Of a stretch of 64,000 bases of DNA, positions 41,279 to 51,595 are shown in pieces. A model generated the notes under the pieces. That model did no database searches and was not told where the DNA came from. It worked only from the letters and a program-made list of their open reading frames with translations. Position numbers and translations under genes: made by a program. Each line of letters begins with the position of its first letter. Within the stretch, counting starts at the first letter, position 1. Source of the stretch: Nitzschia sp. pyKryTriq1 (lineage: Eukaryota; Bacillariophyta; Bacillariophyceae; Bacillariales; Bacillariaceae); contig OY101116.1 in NCBI GenBank assembly GCA_956465555.1, forward strand, positions 3,410,001 through 3,474,000. Direction: 5' to 3'.

Positions 41279-41791
41279 TTATTTGTTTTCCAGTTTCCTC
41301 AGAATATTCCCCACGGCGTGCTTCATGATTGGCTGACCTCGCTTTGTTCTTCTAGCAAGCAACTTCGACTGTTGTTTCCGTTCACGAAGTTTTCGCTGTT
41401 TCTCTTTCTGATTATCTTCTCTAATTTTGATCATATTTTCTGCGGTCTCTTTCTTCAGCTTGGCCTTGTCGATTGATTTCTGGAATGGATTTGTTTTCTG
41501 TCGTCGCGCTGGAACTGCCTTTTCAATTTCTTCTGAGCCATCGCTTTCACGAGTACCTTCCCTGTCACCAACTCTTCTTCGCGACGCTCCTCTACCCGCA
41601 TCAAAACCCTCCGATTTCATTGTCTTTTTGTACTTTCTCAGGGCTTTCGCAGTTTCGATCCGCTTCCTCTGCTTCCGGTTTCGAAATTCGGCTAGAGCGC
41701 GGACTTGTCCCTTCCGCTGCCCGAAATTCTCCAAGCTGATGGAGTGCTTGCTTCTCTCATTCTTTCGAGTCACAGTAGAGGTTTTATCCAT
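41279..41791 (-). CDS. rRNA-processing protein, Fyv7/CCDC59-like
   Basis: A single exon encodes a very basic 170-aa protein. The C-terminal signature LLARRTKRGQPIMKHAVGNI is the Fyv7/TAP26 motif, preceded by a long Lys/Glu coiled coil (NPFQKSIDKAKLKKETAEN). The N-terminal half is Arg/Lys-rich (RNRKQRKRIETAKALRKYKK). Fyv7 acts in the nucleolus in 18S rRNA (small-subunit) processing. Homology outside the C-terminal motif is weak, so I am less sure than the length alone suggests. A GTAC island lies about 110-170 bp upstream. Confidence 0.72.
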   Translation of the reverse strand: MDKTSTVTRKNERSKHSISLENFGQRKGQVRALAEFRNRKQRKRIETAKALRKYKKTMKSEGFDAGRGASRRRVGDREGTRESDGSEEIEKAVPARRQKTNPFQKSIDKAKLKKETAENMIKIREDNQKEKQRKLRERKQQSKLLARRTKRGQPIMKHAVGNILRKLENK

Positions 41792-42467
41792 CGTTTCTAT
41801 TGAAGAGGAAGGGGCTATGTTTCTTGTTTCTGGCTTCTGAGAGTTTTGTTCTTCGCAACAATCAAAATCAAAAATGAAAATGAAATCGATACCGTAGAGT
41901 GAACCGGTACAGTGTACCAGGTACAGGTACAGTACTGCACCAGGTACAAGAACTGTACCGGTAGAGTGGTGGTTGGTGGTTGGTGTTCAATGTTCCATCG
42001 CCGCAAAATTAGCCCGCCGAGGAGTCACACGTACAGGTACAGACTCCTCGACGCTGACGGGCGAACTGACGTTGCCTGCGTGCTTCGCAACGATACATAG
42101 CGATAAGGATCCCGTCTGTCTGTTGTCGGCCGCGTCTGACCTGTTTATTATTCCGAGGGTGGAAGAGATATCATGTACTGTGTACCGGTAGTGTAGTTCC
42201 GTCGCTGTACACTTGTACCGGTAGCTACTACCGGCACAGTACGTAGAGAGGCGTTTGCCACAATCTCTACCCAACGACATCACACAAAAATCCAAGCTTC
42301 AATTCAAATACAGTAGCTCCATCAAGGCACGGTGTAGAAGTTCGTACACGTACGACTCCATATCAACAGAGCATCTCATTGAAAGACGCTTTCTGTTGGT
42401 ATTCAAAAGAAATCCATCTTGCATCTGCGCACGTGTACTGAACATTTCTATTCTTGGATATAGCATC
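41792..42467. promoter_or_regulatory. Divergent spacer with two GTAC islands
   Basis: No gene is seen. GTAC islands lie at 41903-41964 and at about 42174-42242, the second with TACCGGTA twice. The downstream lumen-protein start is 226 bp beyond. Confidence 0.5.
41903..41964. repeat. GTAC-rich island
   Basis: About 60 bp, including ACCGGTACAGTGTACCAGG and TGTACCGGTAGAG. It lies about 110 bp upstream of the Fyv7-like gene on its promoter side. Confidence 0.65.
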
Positions 42468-43079
42468 ATGAGATCATCATCTTTCCTTTCCATCTTTTTT
42501 GCAGCACCCCTCGCGACAGCATTCTCCCTCAACCCTAGTAGGGTGCCATGCTATCAGAGAGTGAGTCCAGTACCAGCATTATTTGTGAGCAAGGATGAAG
42601 GCGCCTCAGAAATGCGACGAAGCATTATCGGTGGAATGATTTTTTCGGCTGTTTCTACGCTCTACGGGCCCTCTGCAAATGCCATCCCCATGGTTTCAGT
42701 TGACGAATTTTCAATCTTACTGAGAGATTCAAGCTTGTCGGTCCAATTGGTAGAATTCTCGGGTCCAAAGAGTGAAACGGTGACGGTCAAGCTCGTGGAT
42801 GGGACGACGTTCGGAATAAAGGATATTATCGAGTCTTCAACGGACCCCCGGTCTCCTTTGAAGATTGCGGCAGCCTGTCGAGAGAGCGGCGTCAAGACCA
42901 AATTTGTCGATCTAGAATCCATTCTTGCTAGTGCCCCCAAAAGGAAGAAACTTTATACCAATCAGCGTGTTCAAGATGCGCAGGAAAAAGAACGCTTGAA
43001 GCAGGAGCGGATCCGCGTGGACGAAGAAGATCGCCTCGCGCAATTGCGGAAAATGGAAGCAGCAGGCACTAGTCGATAG
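42468..43079 (+). CDS. Probable thylakoid-lumen or plastid protein with Tat-like second signal
   Basis: A single exon encodes 203 aa. The presequence is bipartite: a signal peptide (MRSSSFLSIFFAAPLATAF) with an ATAF cleavage site, a transit-like stretch, then a second hydrophobic signal after a twin Arg (MRRSIIGGMIFSAVSTLYG) ending at ANAIP. That is the layout of a Tat-imported thylakoid-lumen protein. The mature part (VSVDEFSILLRDSSLSVQLV, VKLVDGTTFGIKD, then SPLKIAAACRESGVKTKFVD) recalls by eye the small N-terminal alpha/beta domain of FtsH-type proteases, but no AAA or protease part follows. The last 40 residues are a Lys/Glu/Arg helix (DAQEKERLKQERIRVDEEDR). Function unknown. Confidence 0.65.
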   Translation: MRSSSFLSIFFAAPLATAFSLNPSRVPCYQRVSPVPALFVSKDEGASEMRRSIIGGMIFSAVSTLYGPSANAIPMVSVDEFSILLRDSSLSVQLVEFSGPKSETVTVKLVDGTTFGIKDIIESSTDPRSPLKIAAACRESGVKTKFVDLESILASAPKRKKLYTNQRVQDAQEKERLKQERIRVDEEDRLAQLRKMEAAGTSR

Positions 43080-44071
43080 AGCAGCTAGTTCCACCAAACA
43101 ACAATACTATACAGTCTTGAATTATCACTAGGTTTTCATCCTTTCGAATATTCCCCTAAACTTTTCTAGACAATCGGTCGTCAATACTGTACTATTTATG
43201 ATTATTTTTGACAGAGCAGGGCCATCCTTGCCCACCCACTACCCGGTCTTCCTTGTCCTCGATACTGCAGCGTGGTGCATTCTGAGCGATTGAAATAGTA
43301 CGCAAAACTCGTCACCAATAGTGAGGCGCCCGCCACCACGCACAACAAACAAGATCGATCTGGCCAAGAACAGATCTCGTCTCGTTCCCCTCTTGGTGCG
43401 TAGGATGAGGTACAGTACAGTCAGTATGGTACTAGGGTATTCTCTGCTATCGGTGGGATGTTATAATATAGCTAGGTCTTCTCGCTTTCTCTCTCTAGAG
43501 AGATGCGGATTACATTTCCTACTACTTGTAGTACAGTATTCTTCCTATGGCAGTACACTGCTCCTGATGCAATGCTGGTGATAGTAGTAGTAGCACTCGT
43601 ATGTACAGCATCAGTGCTTGTAGTACAAGTACCGGTAGTGGCCAATGGCCAAACCAATCGCACATCGCACCTCCCATCCAGAGTCGTCCAGAGCGAGTGA
43701 TGAGGAGTCAGTCGTCGTCGTCGTCGTCGTCATCGTCCGCAGTACCGTAGTAGAGTGAGGATTGATTCCCACGGGATTTAAAACTTTTTTCGGTACGTAC
43801 CTACCGGAACTGTACCGGTACCGGTACAGTACAATACAGGTACGACGGTACCAGCTGCGTACCCCAGCGCGGCACCGGGCACCCCACCGGTACAAGTACA
43901 AGTACGGTAGAACATACAGCAAGACTTATTTTCATTCCGGCTGATTCATTACATTCCAGCGATGGCCAATGCCGAATGGCAAAATGTGTTTCTGCACTCT
44001 CACTCATGCTGAGCAAAGAGCAAATATTGTGACCAACAGAACAGAAGCCGGGATAACTGCATGCGTGCGTT
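43080..44071. promoter_or_regulatory. Spacer with GTAC islands and a GTC microsatellite
   Basis: No gene is seen in 1 kb. GTAC units occur at 43410-43440 and 43600-43640, and a strong island at 43791-43910. A GTC trinucleotide run (about seven units) lies at 43710-43731. The 2H phosphoesterase starts at the right end. Confidence 0.5.
43791..43910. repeat. GTAC-rich island
   Basis: About 120 bp with GTACGTAC, two overlapping TACCGGTA in TGTACCGGTACCGGTACAG, and ACCGGTACAAGTACAAGTAC. It lies about 160-280 bp upstream of the 2H phosphoesterase gene. Confidence 0.7.
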
Positions 44072-44830
44072 ATGGGTTCTATAGCCTTCGTAAAGCAGAA
44101 AGCTCGAGCAATTGCTTCTTGGTTTGAAAGGGCCATGAATACAAGAAACAAAGAGGTATTCGATTATGAATTCGAGGGCATATCTGTTTGGATTGAGCCA
44201 GATGAAGCACACGCAACACAGTTGAAAGAAACGATGGCGGATCTAGCTTTTAAATGTGGCGGCAAGACCCGTGGCGTGAACGAGTTTGCCCCGCATTGTA
44301 CGATGCTGTACAATATCACCCTGCAAAATTTCTTGCAGAAACGTTCTCTCCCGAGCTTCTCCACCTCAGCAACCTCAGATACCACAGATACAAAACATAT
44401 CCTTTACCAAACATCCCGAGAAATGCTCGATGAATGCGTCAAAAAATACCACAGTACCATTGGAGATGAAATGGGCATTGTCCTAAAACCAACTTCATTG
44501 CAATGCTTTCGGTTCCCTCCTTTTGGATGCGTGATTTCGTTTTTGCATGTAGAGCTCACGAAGGAGCTCGACCAAATGCACCAAATTTTGAAAGAAGTTT
44601 TCCCACCTGATGAACGCCATCAGACGTCTGGGAAGTTGATGGCACACATGAGTCTTGTTTATGCGCCAGAGTCAGAAGAAATGTTGTTGATGGATGAAAC
44701 CAAACGGCTTGTCGCCGACAAAAGTAGCGCTTCACTTCTGGAGCCCATGCGTGCAAAATACTTATCAGTATGGAGTACGGAAGGATCAACCTCGAATTGG
44801 AAACGCATTGCTAAAGTTGAATTACCATGA
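44072..44830 (+). CDS. 2H phosphoesterase superfamily protein (cyclic phosphodiesterase-like)
   Basis: A single exon encodes 252 aa. The two HxT/S motifs of the 2H superfamily are visible: PHCTMLYN near residue 74 and AHMSLVYAP near residue 192. The spacing and the opening strand GISVWIEPDEAHATQL resemble plant cyclic phosphodiesterase (CPDase), which opens ADP-ribose 1'',2''-cyclic phosphate after tRNA splicing. The yeast CPD1 enzyme is comparable, and the RNA ligase-associated 2',3'-cyclic phosphodiesterases are more distant. The N-terminal 35 residues are basic, without a clear targeting signal. The second motif has Ser in place of Thr, as in many members. Confidence 0.78.
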   Translation: MGSIAFVKQKARAIASWFERAMNTRNKEVFDYEFEGISVWIEPDEAHATQLKETMADLAFKCGGKTRGVNEFAPHCTMLYNITLQNFLQKRSLPSFSTSATSDTTDTKHILYQTSREMLDECVKKYHSTIGDEMGIVLKPTSLQCFRFPPFGCVISFLHVELTKELDQMHQILKEVFPPDERHQTSGKLMAHMSLVYAPESEEMLLMDETKRLVADKSSASLLEPMRAKYLSVWSTEGSTSNWKRIAKVELP

Positions 44831-45804
44831 TGCTGCTTCTATATTTTGTGAGCGAGGCATGGGCAAAGCTGCATTGTCTTACAATGAGTATTGCCCTGAG
44901 CTCCTTCAAGCTACTATGTAAAAGAGCACTGTTTGTATTGTTTGTAGATGAAACAAGGCAGACCTATGGGTGCCAGCAGAGACTAGGATACTAGACTATC
45001 ATTCTTCATCCACGTTGCCTGCCTTGATTTCTGATGCCACGAGGAAGGCTAAGTCTTTGCTGGTGGAGGAGAGGCCTTTGGATCGCTTTGCCAATCGATC
45101 AACAATTACTTTACAAACAAATGTCTTATAATATTTTTTATCATCGAATCTACATCGTATTACTATCCCCTCTATTGCATTGAGCTGTATTGTAAAGAGC
45201 CCCCGATCAACAAGCAATTGGACACTGCCCGTTGATCAGCGCTCTTCGAGACCTGCTCATACCAGGTACGAATGACAGCGCGCAGGCCCGCATGGCGCGA
45301 AAAACAAACAATGTGAAATAATGGTTGACACCGCGCGTGACAACTTTTCGATCGCACGTGCGTGCGTACGTACGGCATCGGAGAAGGCGAGCTCTATTTT
45401 GCATACCCCCGAGATGAAATTCTTTTGAGGGGAACGATTTTTGAATGCAAATCGCTCATTATAGACACCTTTCTCAAATCAGGGGTCCAAGGAGAAGATC
45501 ATGATGATGATTCTTGTTGGGTCGGTCGGAGCAGGTCGGAGGCGCAGAAAAAGTGGCAAGAACGCACGACACAACATGCATCCACATCCATTTCCTTCGT
45601 CGTACCGTACCGTACCGTCCCATCCCATCACACCGCACCAGACTTCGATCGATTGACAACGCCACAATACTCGCTCACGTTACTTCAATTGAAACTTCAT
45701 ATTGGGTTCAGCTACTCGCAGCGTCCGATATTGTGCCAGACTAAGACAGACAACACCCTAAACAGACACTTCCATCGTTCTTGGTTGTAAACGCATCATC
45801 AAGA
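44831..45804. other. Spacer with a possible small minus-strand frame
   Basis: No confident gene. A minus-strand frame of 72 codons at 44999-45217 without an ATG has a protein-like look (KYYKTFVCKVIVDRLAKRSKG) but no family. Near 45357 there is a CGTACGTACGTACGG run. At 45603-45620 a TACCG trio (CGTACCGTACCGTACCG) lies about 190 bp before the CRAL-TRIO gene. Confidence 0.4.
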
Positions 45805-47045
45805 ATGGTTCGAGGGAAGAGACGGACTCGGTTGGGGCGAATTCGCTCCTTTGCCCCGATAGCGGTGCTACTATTGCTCCAGTATGCGGCGATTGTTTCT
45901 GCTGGTGCTACTGCTGCGGCTGGGGGGCTGCATCCTCTCCTCCAGTGGGCCTGTGGTGTGCTGGATGAAAAGTTGGAAGCCGGACTGGAAATTGAGATTG
46001 CAATCGAGCACAGGGAACAGCCACAACGCTTCAAGCTCGGAGTATGCAACCGATTCCGTGGAGGCCAGCTGGACCAAAACGAAACTGAACTAGTCGCAAC
46101 AGAGACTTCAACAGAGGAGAAAGTTTCAACCACACTGACAGTCGAACAGACGGACAGGTTGGACTACAGTACATCGCCGTATGCCTTCTCGGTGTTCCAA
46201 GAGGGCGATGGGAGCCAAGAAGATCCAGACGGGATTCCAACACGCTACCTCAACATGCAAGGTCAGAGACGGGAAAATGCAAAGAACGCTCTCGAGGCCA
46301 CTCTTACCTGGCGTGAAGCTAATGACATCGATACAATCCTCGCACGCCCAAACCCCACGTTCGATGTCGGCAAGAGAGTGTTCCCGCACTACTTTTGCGG
46401 TCGTGACGATACAAACCATGTCATCCTACTCCAGCGCCCGGGCCTTATCGATCTAAAACTAGCAGAAGCGAACGGGCTCACAGGCGACGATCTTCTTTAC
46501 CTTTACGTTTATGAGATGGAATATCTTTGGCAGATCATCGAACCAACTCCAAATGGTACTATGACCTCTATCATCGATTTGACAGGCCTGAATCTTTCGA
46601 TTATCACAAAAAGAGAGCTAATGAATGTCGTGCAGAAGTTTTGTAGCACGATGGACGCCCACTTCCCGCAGCGATCACACAAGACGCTGCTTATCAATTC
46701 GCCTAAGTGGTTCGGCGCTATTTATAAACTCATCTCACCGCTTCTTCGAGAGAGTACGAAACAAAAAATCTCGATTCTCACGAAGGGAGAATCACAGGAC
46801 GAAGCGTTGAAAAGTTTGTTGTCTCAGTGTCCGATCGATGCCAACGAGAAATTGGAGGACGTTCCTCCAGCTCAGATGGAACAAGATTTGAGAGACTTTG
46901 TAAGTTGTGTACTGCAGTGGCAATGCTCAGCCTGATGTTTCGTCCTTCGTTTACTTTTCTAATCACCTTTCTCGGCCCTCGTTTTGGGAAGGTGGTCGCG
47001 CGGCTGGAGGAGTCCGGTGTTGAAATGCAGCCGGTCATTTCTTAG
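45805..47045 (+). CDS. CRAL-TRIO (Sec14-like) domain protein with signal peptide
   Basis: Two exons (45805-46899, 46992-47045; 92-bp intron) give 382 aa. The start is the first ATG in frame (MVRGKRRTRLGRI). A signal peptide (SFAPIAVLLLLQYAAIVSAG) follows basic residues. The CRAL-TRIO lipid-binding domain spans about residues 190-350: HYFCGRDDTNHVILLQRPG, the ILTKG end, and the core IIDLTGLNLSIITKREL and TLLINSPKWFGAIYKLISPLL. Such domains carry phosphatidylinositol, tocopherol or other hydrophobic ligands between membranes. A secretory or plastid location is unusual for Sec14 proteins. The second exon adds only 17 residues (VVARLEESGVEMQPVIS). Confidence 0.85.
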
Positions 47046-47334
47046 ACGGAGCATTATTATCATTTAAATATGCACACCAAAAATAAAGTACGAGTACTTC
47101 TATTATCTCCCGTGCAACAATCATTTGCGAAATCTATTCATTTTTGCTATTTGTATCATAATATCATTATATCCTCAGTGGAATCATGTTCAGATCTCGA
47201 ATTTCGTTAAAACGCCTTGTGTACGATCCTGTGGACTTCTTCAAGCGAGCTTAGTGCACCGCAACTATTCTTTTTATTACGATATAACAATGCCTTGGCA
47301 AGCGGGATTGAAAAAGCATACTGAACTTCTTCGA

Positions 47335-47934
47335 CTAGAACTTCACAACTCGACGTTTACGCTCCGTCGTGGCAGCGGGTTCGCGCTTGGTTTCGCGGCT
47401 GATAGTGTCTGGTTCTAGCAGCTCGGTAACATCATCACTATCATCTGTTTCCTGAGTCTTTGCTTTAGACTTTTTCGCGTTTGGACATTTTGAAGCAAGA
47501 TGATCCCTCGATCCACAATTACGGCATTCTCCACCGTTTATATACACCCCTTTTGTATTCTTTGGACATTTTGACGCAAGGTGTCCCTTCTCTTTGCAAA
47601 GGAAACAAGTAGCAAATGGTAAATCCGTTGCTTTACCACTGTTTTTCTTCGGGCATGCCGACAACGCATGCTCAGTGGACCCACACTTGTAGCAAATGGA
47701 AGTTTCTAGCTCACTTTTTGCCTTGGAAGGGCAGTCAGCCACAAAGTGCCCATTCTGTCTACAGTGATAACAAACAACGTCCTTCTTCCGCTGCTGATCA
47801 TGTTGCTTCTGGCGCCGCTGCCTTGCAATCTCCACGTATTTTTTTCTGCGTTCTTCCTTGGTTATACGAGGGCGCTTGTGGCCAGCAACGTCTTTCGACG
47901 TTGGCGATGCTTCTCTCGTTCCTGTTTTTGCCAT
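47335..47934 (-). CDS. CCHC zinc-knuckle protein, ZCCHC9-like
   Basis: A single exon encodes 199 aa from MAKTGTREASP. It has four CCHC zinc knuckles in a row: CYHCRQNGHFVADC, CYKCGSTEHALSAC, CFLCKEKGHLASKC and CRNCGSRDHLASKC. The linker KNTKGVYINGGECRNCGS between the last two is the hallmark of ZCCHC9, which has been linked to nuclear RNA surveillance and rRNA quality control. The N-terminus is basic and helical (TKEERRKKYVEIARQRRQKQ) and the C-terminus ends in a basic KRRVVKF. The gene is convergent with the CRAL-TRIO gene. Retroelement gag proteins also carry CCHC knuckles, but four knuckles with this linker and no capsid part argue for a host gene. Confidence 0.85.
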   Translation of the reverse strand: MAKTGTREASPTSKDVAGHKRPRITKEERRKKYVEIARQRRQKQHDQQRKKDVVCYHCRQNGHFVADCPSKAKSELETSICYKCGSTEHALSACPKKNSGKATDLPFATCFLCKEKGHLASKCPKNTKGVYINGGECRNCGSRDHLASKCPNAKKSKAKTQETDDSDDVTELLEPDTISRETKREPAATTERKRRVVKF

Positions 47935-48587
47935 GTTGTTAGGTTCCGCCAGCTGCCACGATGATGCGAAACTGACTGAAAAATTCCCGAATGACGCCAA
48001 AATCGGTCCTGAGATCCGAAACTCTTAAAAGGGTGAAAGCTATTCACTGTCTGTCTCTCTAGAGAGATAAATGATAGCAATATTTGTGGGCTTTCGGGTT
48101 TTGGGTTTTGGGTGTTGGTGGTTGGTGGGGGGTTGAGATGGTTTTCTTGGTTGTTGTTGGTTGTTGCGAATAGTGTTCTGGAAAATATGGAAGCGACGAC
48201 GCACGAATATGGAAAAAATATGGAATTATGTACAATTCTACGTAGTCTGGTACTGATGACGTCTGCTGACGTCATGTCATTGTATGCGCACCCATAGCGC
48301 GCAGTTGTAGTAGGTCAGAGGACATGGCATAGCCAATGAAACTTGCGAAGAACAAGATAGAGTACGTACTCATACCGGTACTGAGTTCAGTTCGGTATCC
48401 GCCAAAACAACATGCCATGCCATATGGCAATGATGGCATGGCAAACCTTCGCCTGTTGTTGTCTTTCTCCTCGCTCCCTCCCTCCATCGCATTCAACCAT
48501 AACATACTCTGACGAGAATGGGAGACAAGCAACAAGATCAAGCGGGGTCCTCTGGACCATTTTGTAGTTTCAACAAAAAAAGAAGGT

Positions 48588-48632
48588 GAATTCCCTTCTG
48601 GATCTTGACTGAATTCCCTTCTGGATCTTGAC
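48588..48632. repeat. Tandem duplication of a 23-bp unit
   Basis: The unit GAATTCCCTTCTGGATCTTG plus three more bases occurs twice with no gap and a single terminal difference. It looks like a recent local duplication without coding context. Confidence 0.85.
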
Positions 48633-49248
48633 CCCGATGCAGCCAAATATTCTGTCCTCCTAACGAAGGCTCTTGGAGGGCATTCTCATCTAGGGGCCTG
48701 GCCACCGTCTTGGTTTCCCCGCGCGTTGGACTTGCAAAATTGTTAAACCATTTTGTATAAAAATGAAAGGAGGAAACTCAGCAGGGCGCGGGCGGGGATA
48801 TTAAAATCGACGGATTCAAATCAACCAGTTTTGTAACGATTTTGTCCTGCGCGCTCGCGGAATCAAATTTTTAAATTCTGTGTTTGTCTGGATTCCCTCA
48901 TAAATGTAGAGTTGATGGCGATCTTGGATGTCATGTGAAGTAAGGATCGCTTCTAGATGAAATGCATTAGTCTTGACAGCGGTGTCACGACTAGTTGGAA
49001 CGCTATGACGTCACGCAGTGTCAGGCTGACGTCGACAGGATGGAAGGACAGACCGATGACGTCGACAGGACACTGCACTCGTACCGGTAGTAGGAGAAAG
49101 AACATGGCTTCGCCCGCCGGATTGTCCTCTTTTGCATGTTGGGCGGCGGGGGAGGGGCTTATAAAATCAGCAGTACTTGTGCTGTACTTTTGGTGGCACT
49201 CATCTGGCCGGGCGGGCGGGCGGGCGGCGGCAGTTTCATCTGTTAGCT

Positions 49249-49328
49249 GGCGGGACACCCGGTGAAAACGCATGCATCTTGCCAATTTTCGGAACAAGCC
49301 AGGTGGTGCTTCGCCGGGTGTCCCCGCC
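49249..49328. repeat. Imperfect inverted repeat
   Basis: The left arm GGCGGGACACCCGGTGAA (49249-49266) pairs with the right arm TTCGCCGGGTGTCCCCGCC (49310-49328) with one mismatch and one extra base, over a loop of about 43 bp. A CGGG tandem run precedes it. Confidence 0.7.
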
Positions 49329-50049
49329 TGATCATCGATCATCATCTTATCTGCGCTGGCATTGCGGCGAATCAAAATAATATGCACACCATCTGTCGTT
49401 ATTGAAGTCCGACTTCAACAATCTCCTTGTCTTCATTCGTTTCGCTCTTATTCTTCTTCGTTCTTCCTCATCTATCCGATCTATCGGTTGTTCCTGGAAG
49501 ACAAATCAAGATACGCGCGCGGTCGTCTACCGCGATAGCTGCAAGTACTGTACTTGTACTGGGACTGAAGGACAACGCCAATACAATAGTAAGCAGTTTT
49601 AATAATTATTGATCGGTCAGAATTAAAGCACCCTTGTTTGATAAGTAATTCAAAGGGCTCTTATATCGGAGAAGCCGTGGAAGATCGAAGAGAGAATTTG
49701 AGTACCGGTGTGACTGTTTCATTCCCTAAGATCCAGATGATCCCGGCCGTCGTTACGAAGAATCGATGATAGGTAGGTCCTACTCGTATGGGTGTACCGC
49801 CGGTACTTCTAGCCGTCAGGCCATAAAATTGGGGTTCGGTTCCTGTACAAGTACGTGTAGTACTACGTACCGACCGCTCTAGGTTCCGCAATCTGCCACG
49901 TTTTTCCTTCCCCTAAAGAACATAGGCGTTCCTTAGCATTTTAAAAAAACGCCTCGACCTTTGGCTGGATCATATTTTTTTGCGACTGTTGGCAGTCGAT
50001 AACATCCACAAAGCCAGCGAGCAGAAATCTACAAGTGTTTCCTTTTTGA

Positions 50050-51338
50050 ATGCATTGCACGATGACAAAGATAGTAAGTCTAATGACACAGCGCGGAGAA
50101 GAGGGAATAGCTTGTTCGGAGAGGAAAAGCAAGAAATCCTCCTCATCTGGAAAAGGAAGAAAGGATTCTCCATCGAAGAAAATGAAAGAATTGGCCCTGA
50201 CGACGAAAGGGTACGAAAGACATCATGTCAAACATAACTATCATGATTATGCTAGAACTGCGGCGGTGCCCAACCCGCTGGAACTCGACATTGAAGGGAA
50301 AGCGTCGGGTGGAGTGAACAATCCGTTTCCGACTGTCCTTCACAAGCTACTGTCGGACACCGATCCAGTGGGGTTCTCAGATGTCATCTCGTGGCAACCT
50401 CACGGAAGATCCTTCCTCATCCACAAACCTAAAGAGTTTGTCAAGGACATTGTTCCACGATACTTCAAGCACTCCAAGCTGTCAAGCTTTCAGAGGCAAC
50501 TTAGTCTCTATGGTTTCGTGCGCTTGACAAACGAAGGGCCTGATAAAGGATCGTACTATCATGAGGTAAGTGCTTGAAAAAAATCTATTTGACTAATGGA
50601 GACACATGAGAACTCACTTGATAATGTTAACGTGTCACTCAGATGTTCTTACGAGGACGAGCCTTCCTATGTTCCAAAATTCAACGGACGAGAATCAAGG
50701 GGACTTGGGTTAGGACATCATCGTCTCCCGAGTCGGAGCCTGACTTTCTCTCGATGGATCCTGTGCAAGACCTAGTTGATCAATCAGCGTCTCCACCGGC
50801 AACAACTCATCTACCAGCTAACTTTGTATCTCCGAAATCTTCGCCTCTTGTAACCAGTGGGCAAGGGCAAGAGTATTCCCAGCAGTCATCACTCGAGCAC
50901 TTCGGTCTTCTTGATGCCCCGATAATTCTTGAACCCCAGCAGGCTGGTGACACAGCACCTATTGCCAGCACTGATACAGCCCTTCTCTCGACCATCGCCC
51001 CCCTTCCTCTGCCGCCAGCTCTTTTAAATTATACATTCCCGAGCTTCACTGTTTCGAGCTTTGGAAGGACGACAGAAGAAAGTCGCGACTACTCTCCTTC
51101 TTCTCACATACCGCCCATTCGTCCCCCCGAAAATGGCGACGGACTTCCAACTCGGGAGTTTCAATGGCTTCACCAAAAGAGATATTCCTGTGATGTTCCA
51201 TCTCTCGCGAGTCTCAGCAGGGCAGTATCCTATCCAGTATTCTTTGAAGATGACGAGCTTGGAACGTTTTTAAGTGAGCTTGACCTTGGATTAGAGCTAG
51301 AAAAGGCAGAGGATTTACTCCAGACCGCCATGATCTAA
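50050..51338 (+). CDS. Heat shock factor (HSF-type) transcription factor
   Basis: Two exons (50050-50565, 50643-51338; 77-bp intron) give 403 aa; a second ATG 12 bp downstream is an alternative start, and a stop codon directly precedes the first. The HSF DNA-binding domain starts near residue 90 with NPFPTVLHKLLSDTDPVGFS. It includes ISWQPHGRSFLIHKPKEF and the recognition helix SKLSSFQRQLSLYGFVRL, and continues over the splice site into YYHEMFLRGRAFLCSKI. HSF proteins bind inverted nGAAn elements. Diatoms have a strongly expanded HSF family, and most members lack the heptad trimerisation region; here only a Ser/Pro-rich, acidic tail follows. The N-terminal 60 residues are basic and Ser-rich. 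Confidence 0.92.
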
Positions 51339-51595
51339 AAACGTGTGTTGGAGTATCCTAACTCCGAAATTGCTTTCAGAGCGTTTTGGTCGGATATTGA
51401 TTATGCATATTCCCCTTACGTACTTACCTCTACCTGAACGATGCCAGCAAAACTGGCTAGCAACAACAACAAAGACAAACTAGACACGATTTCAGGTACA
51501 GTACTACAGCATAGCCGATGTTGCCACAATACATAATGCAATTAATCTCTTAAAAGCGTAATTAAAAAAGACTGCAGTATTTTTCCCATGAAGTG

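Larger units (their letters stand above)
47935..50049. other. Two-kilobase spacer with repeats and islands
   Basis: No gene is seen. Contents: a 23-bp tandem duplication at 48588-48632, GTAC sites near 48360-48395 (with TACCGGTA) and 49078-49090, a CGGG tandem run near 49208-49227, an imperfect inverted repeat at 49249-49328, and GTAC units at 49545-49560, 49695-49705 and 49790-49870. The right end is the promoter side of the heat shock factor. Confidence 0.5.

Noticed and set aside
44999-45217. Minus-strand 72-codon frame with protein-like look
   Set aside because: It has no ATG, no recognised family, and no clear upstream exon with good splice signals; left as a note in the spacer entry.
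47335-47934. CCHC knuckle protein as a retroelement gag remnant
   Set aside because: Four knuckles with the ZCCHC9-type linker, a complete frame and no capsid, protease or reverse-transcriptase region nearby support a host gene.
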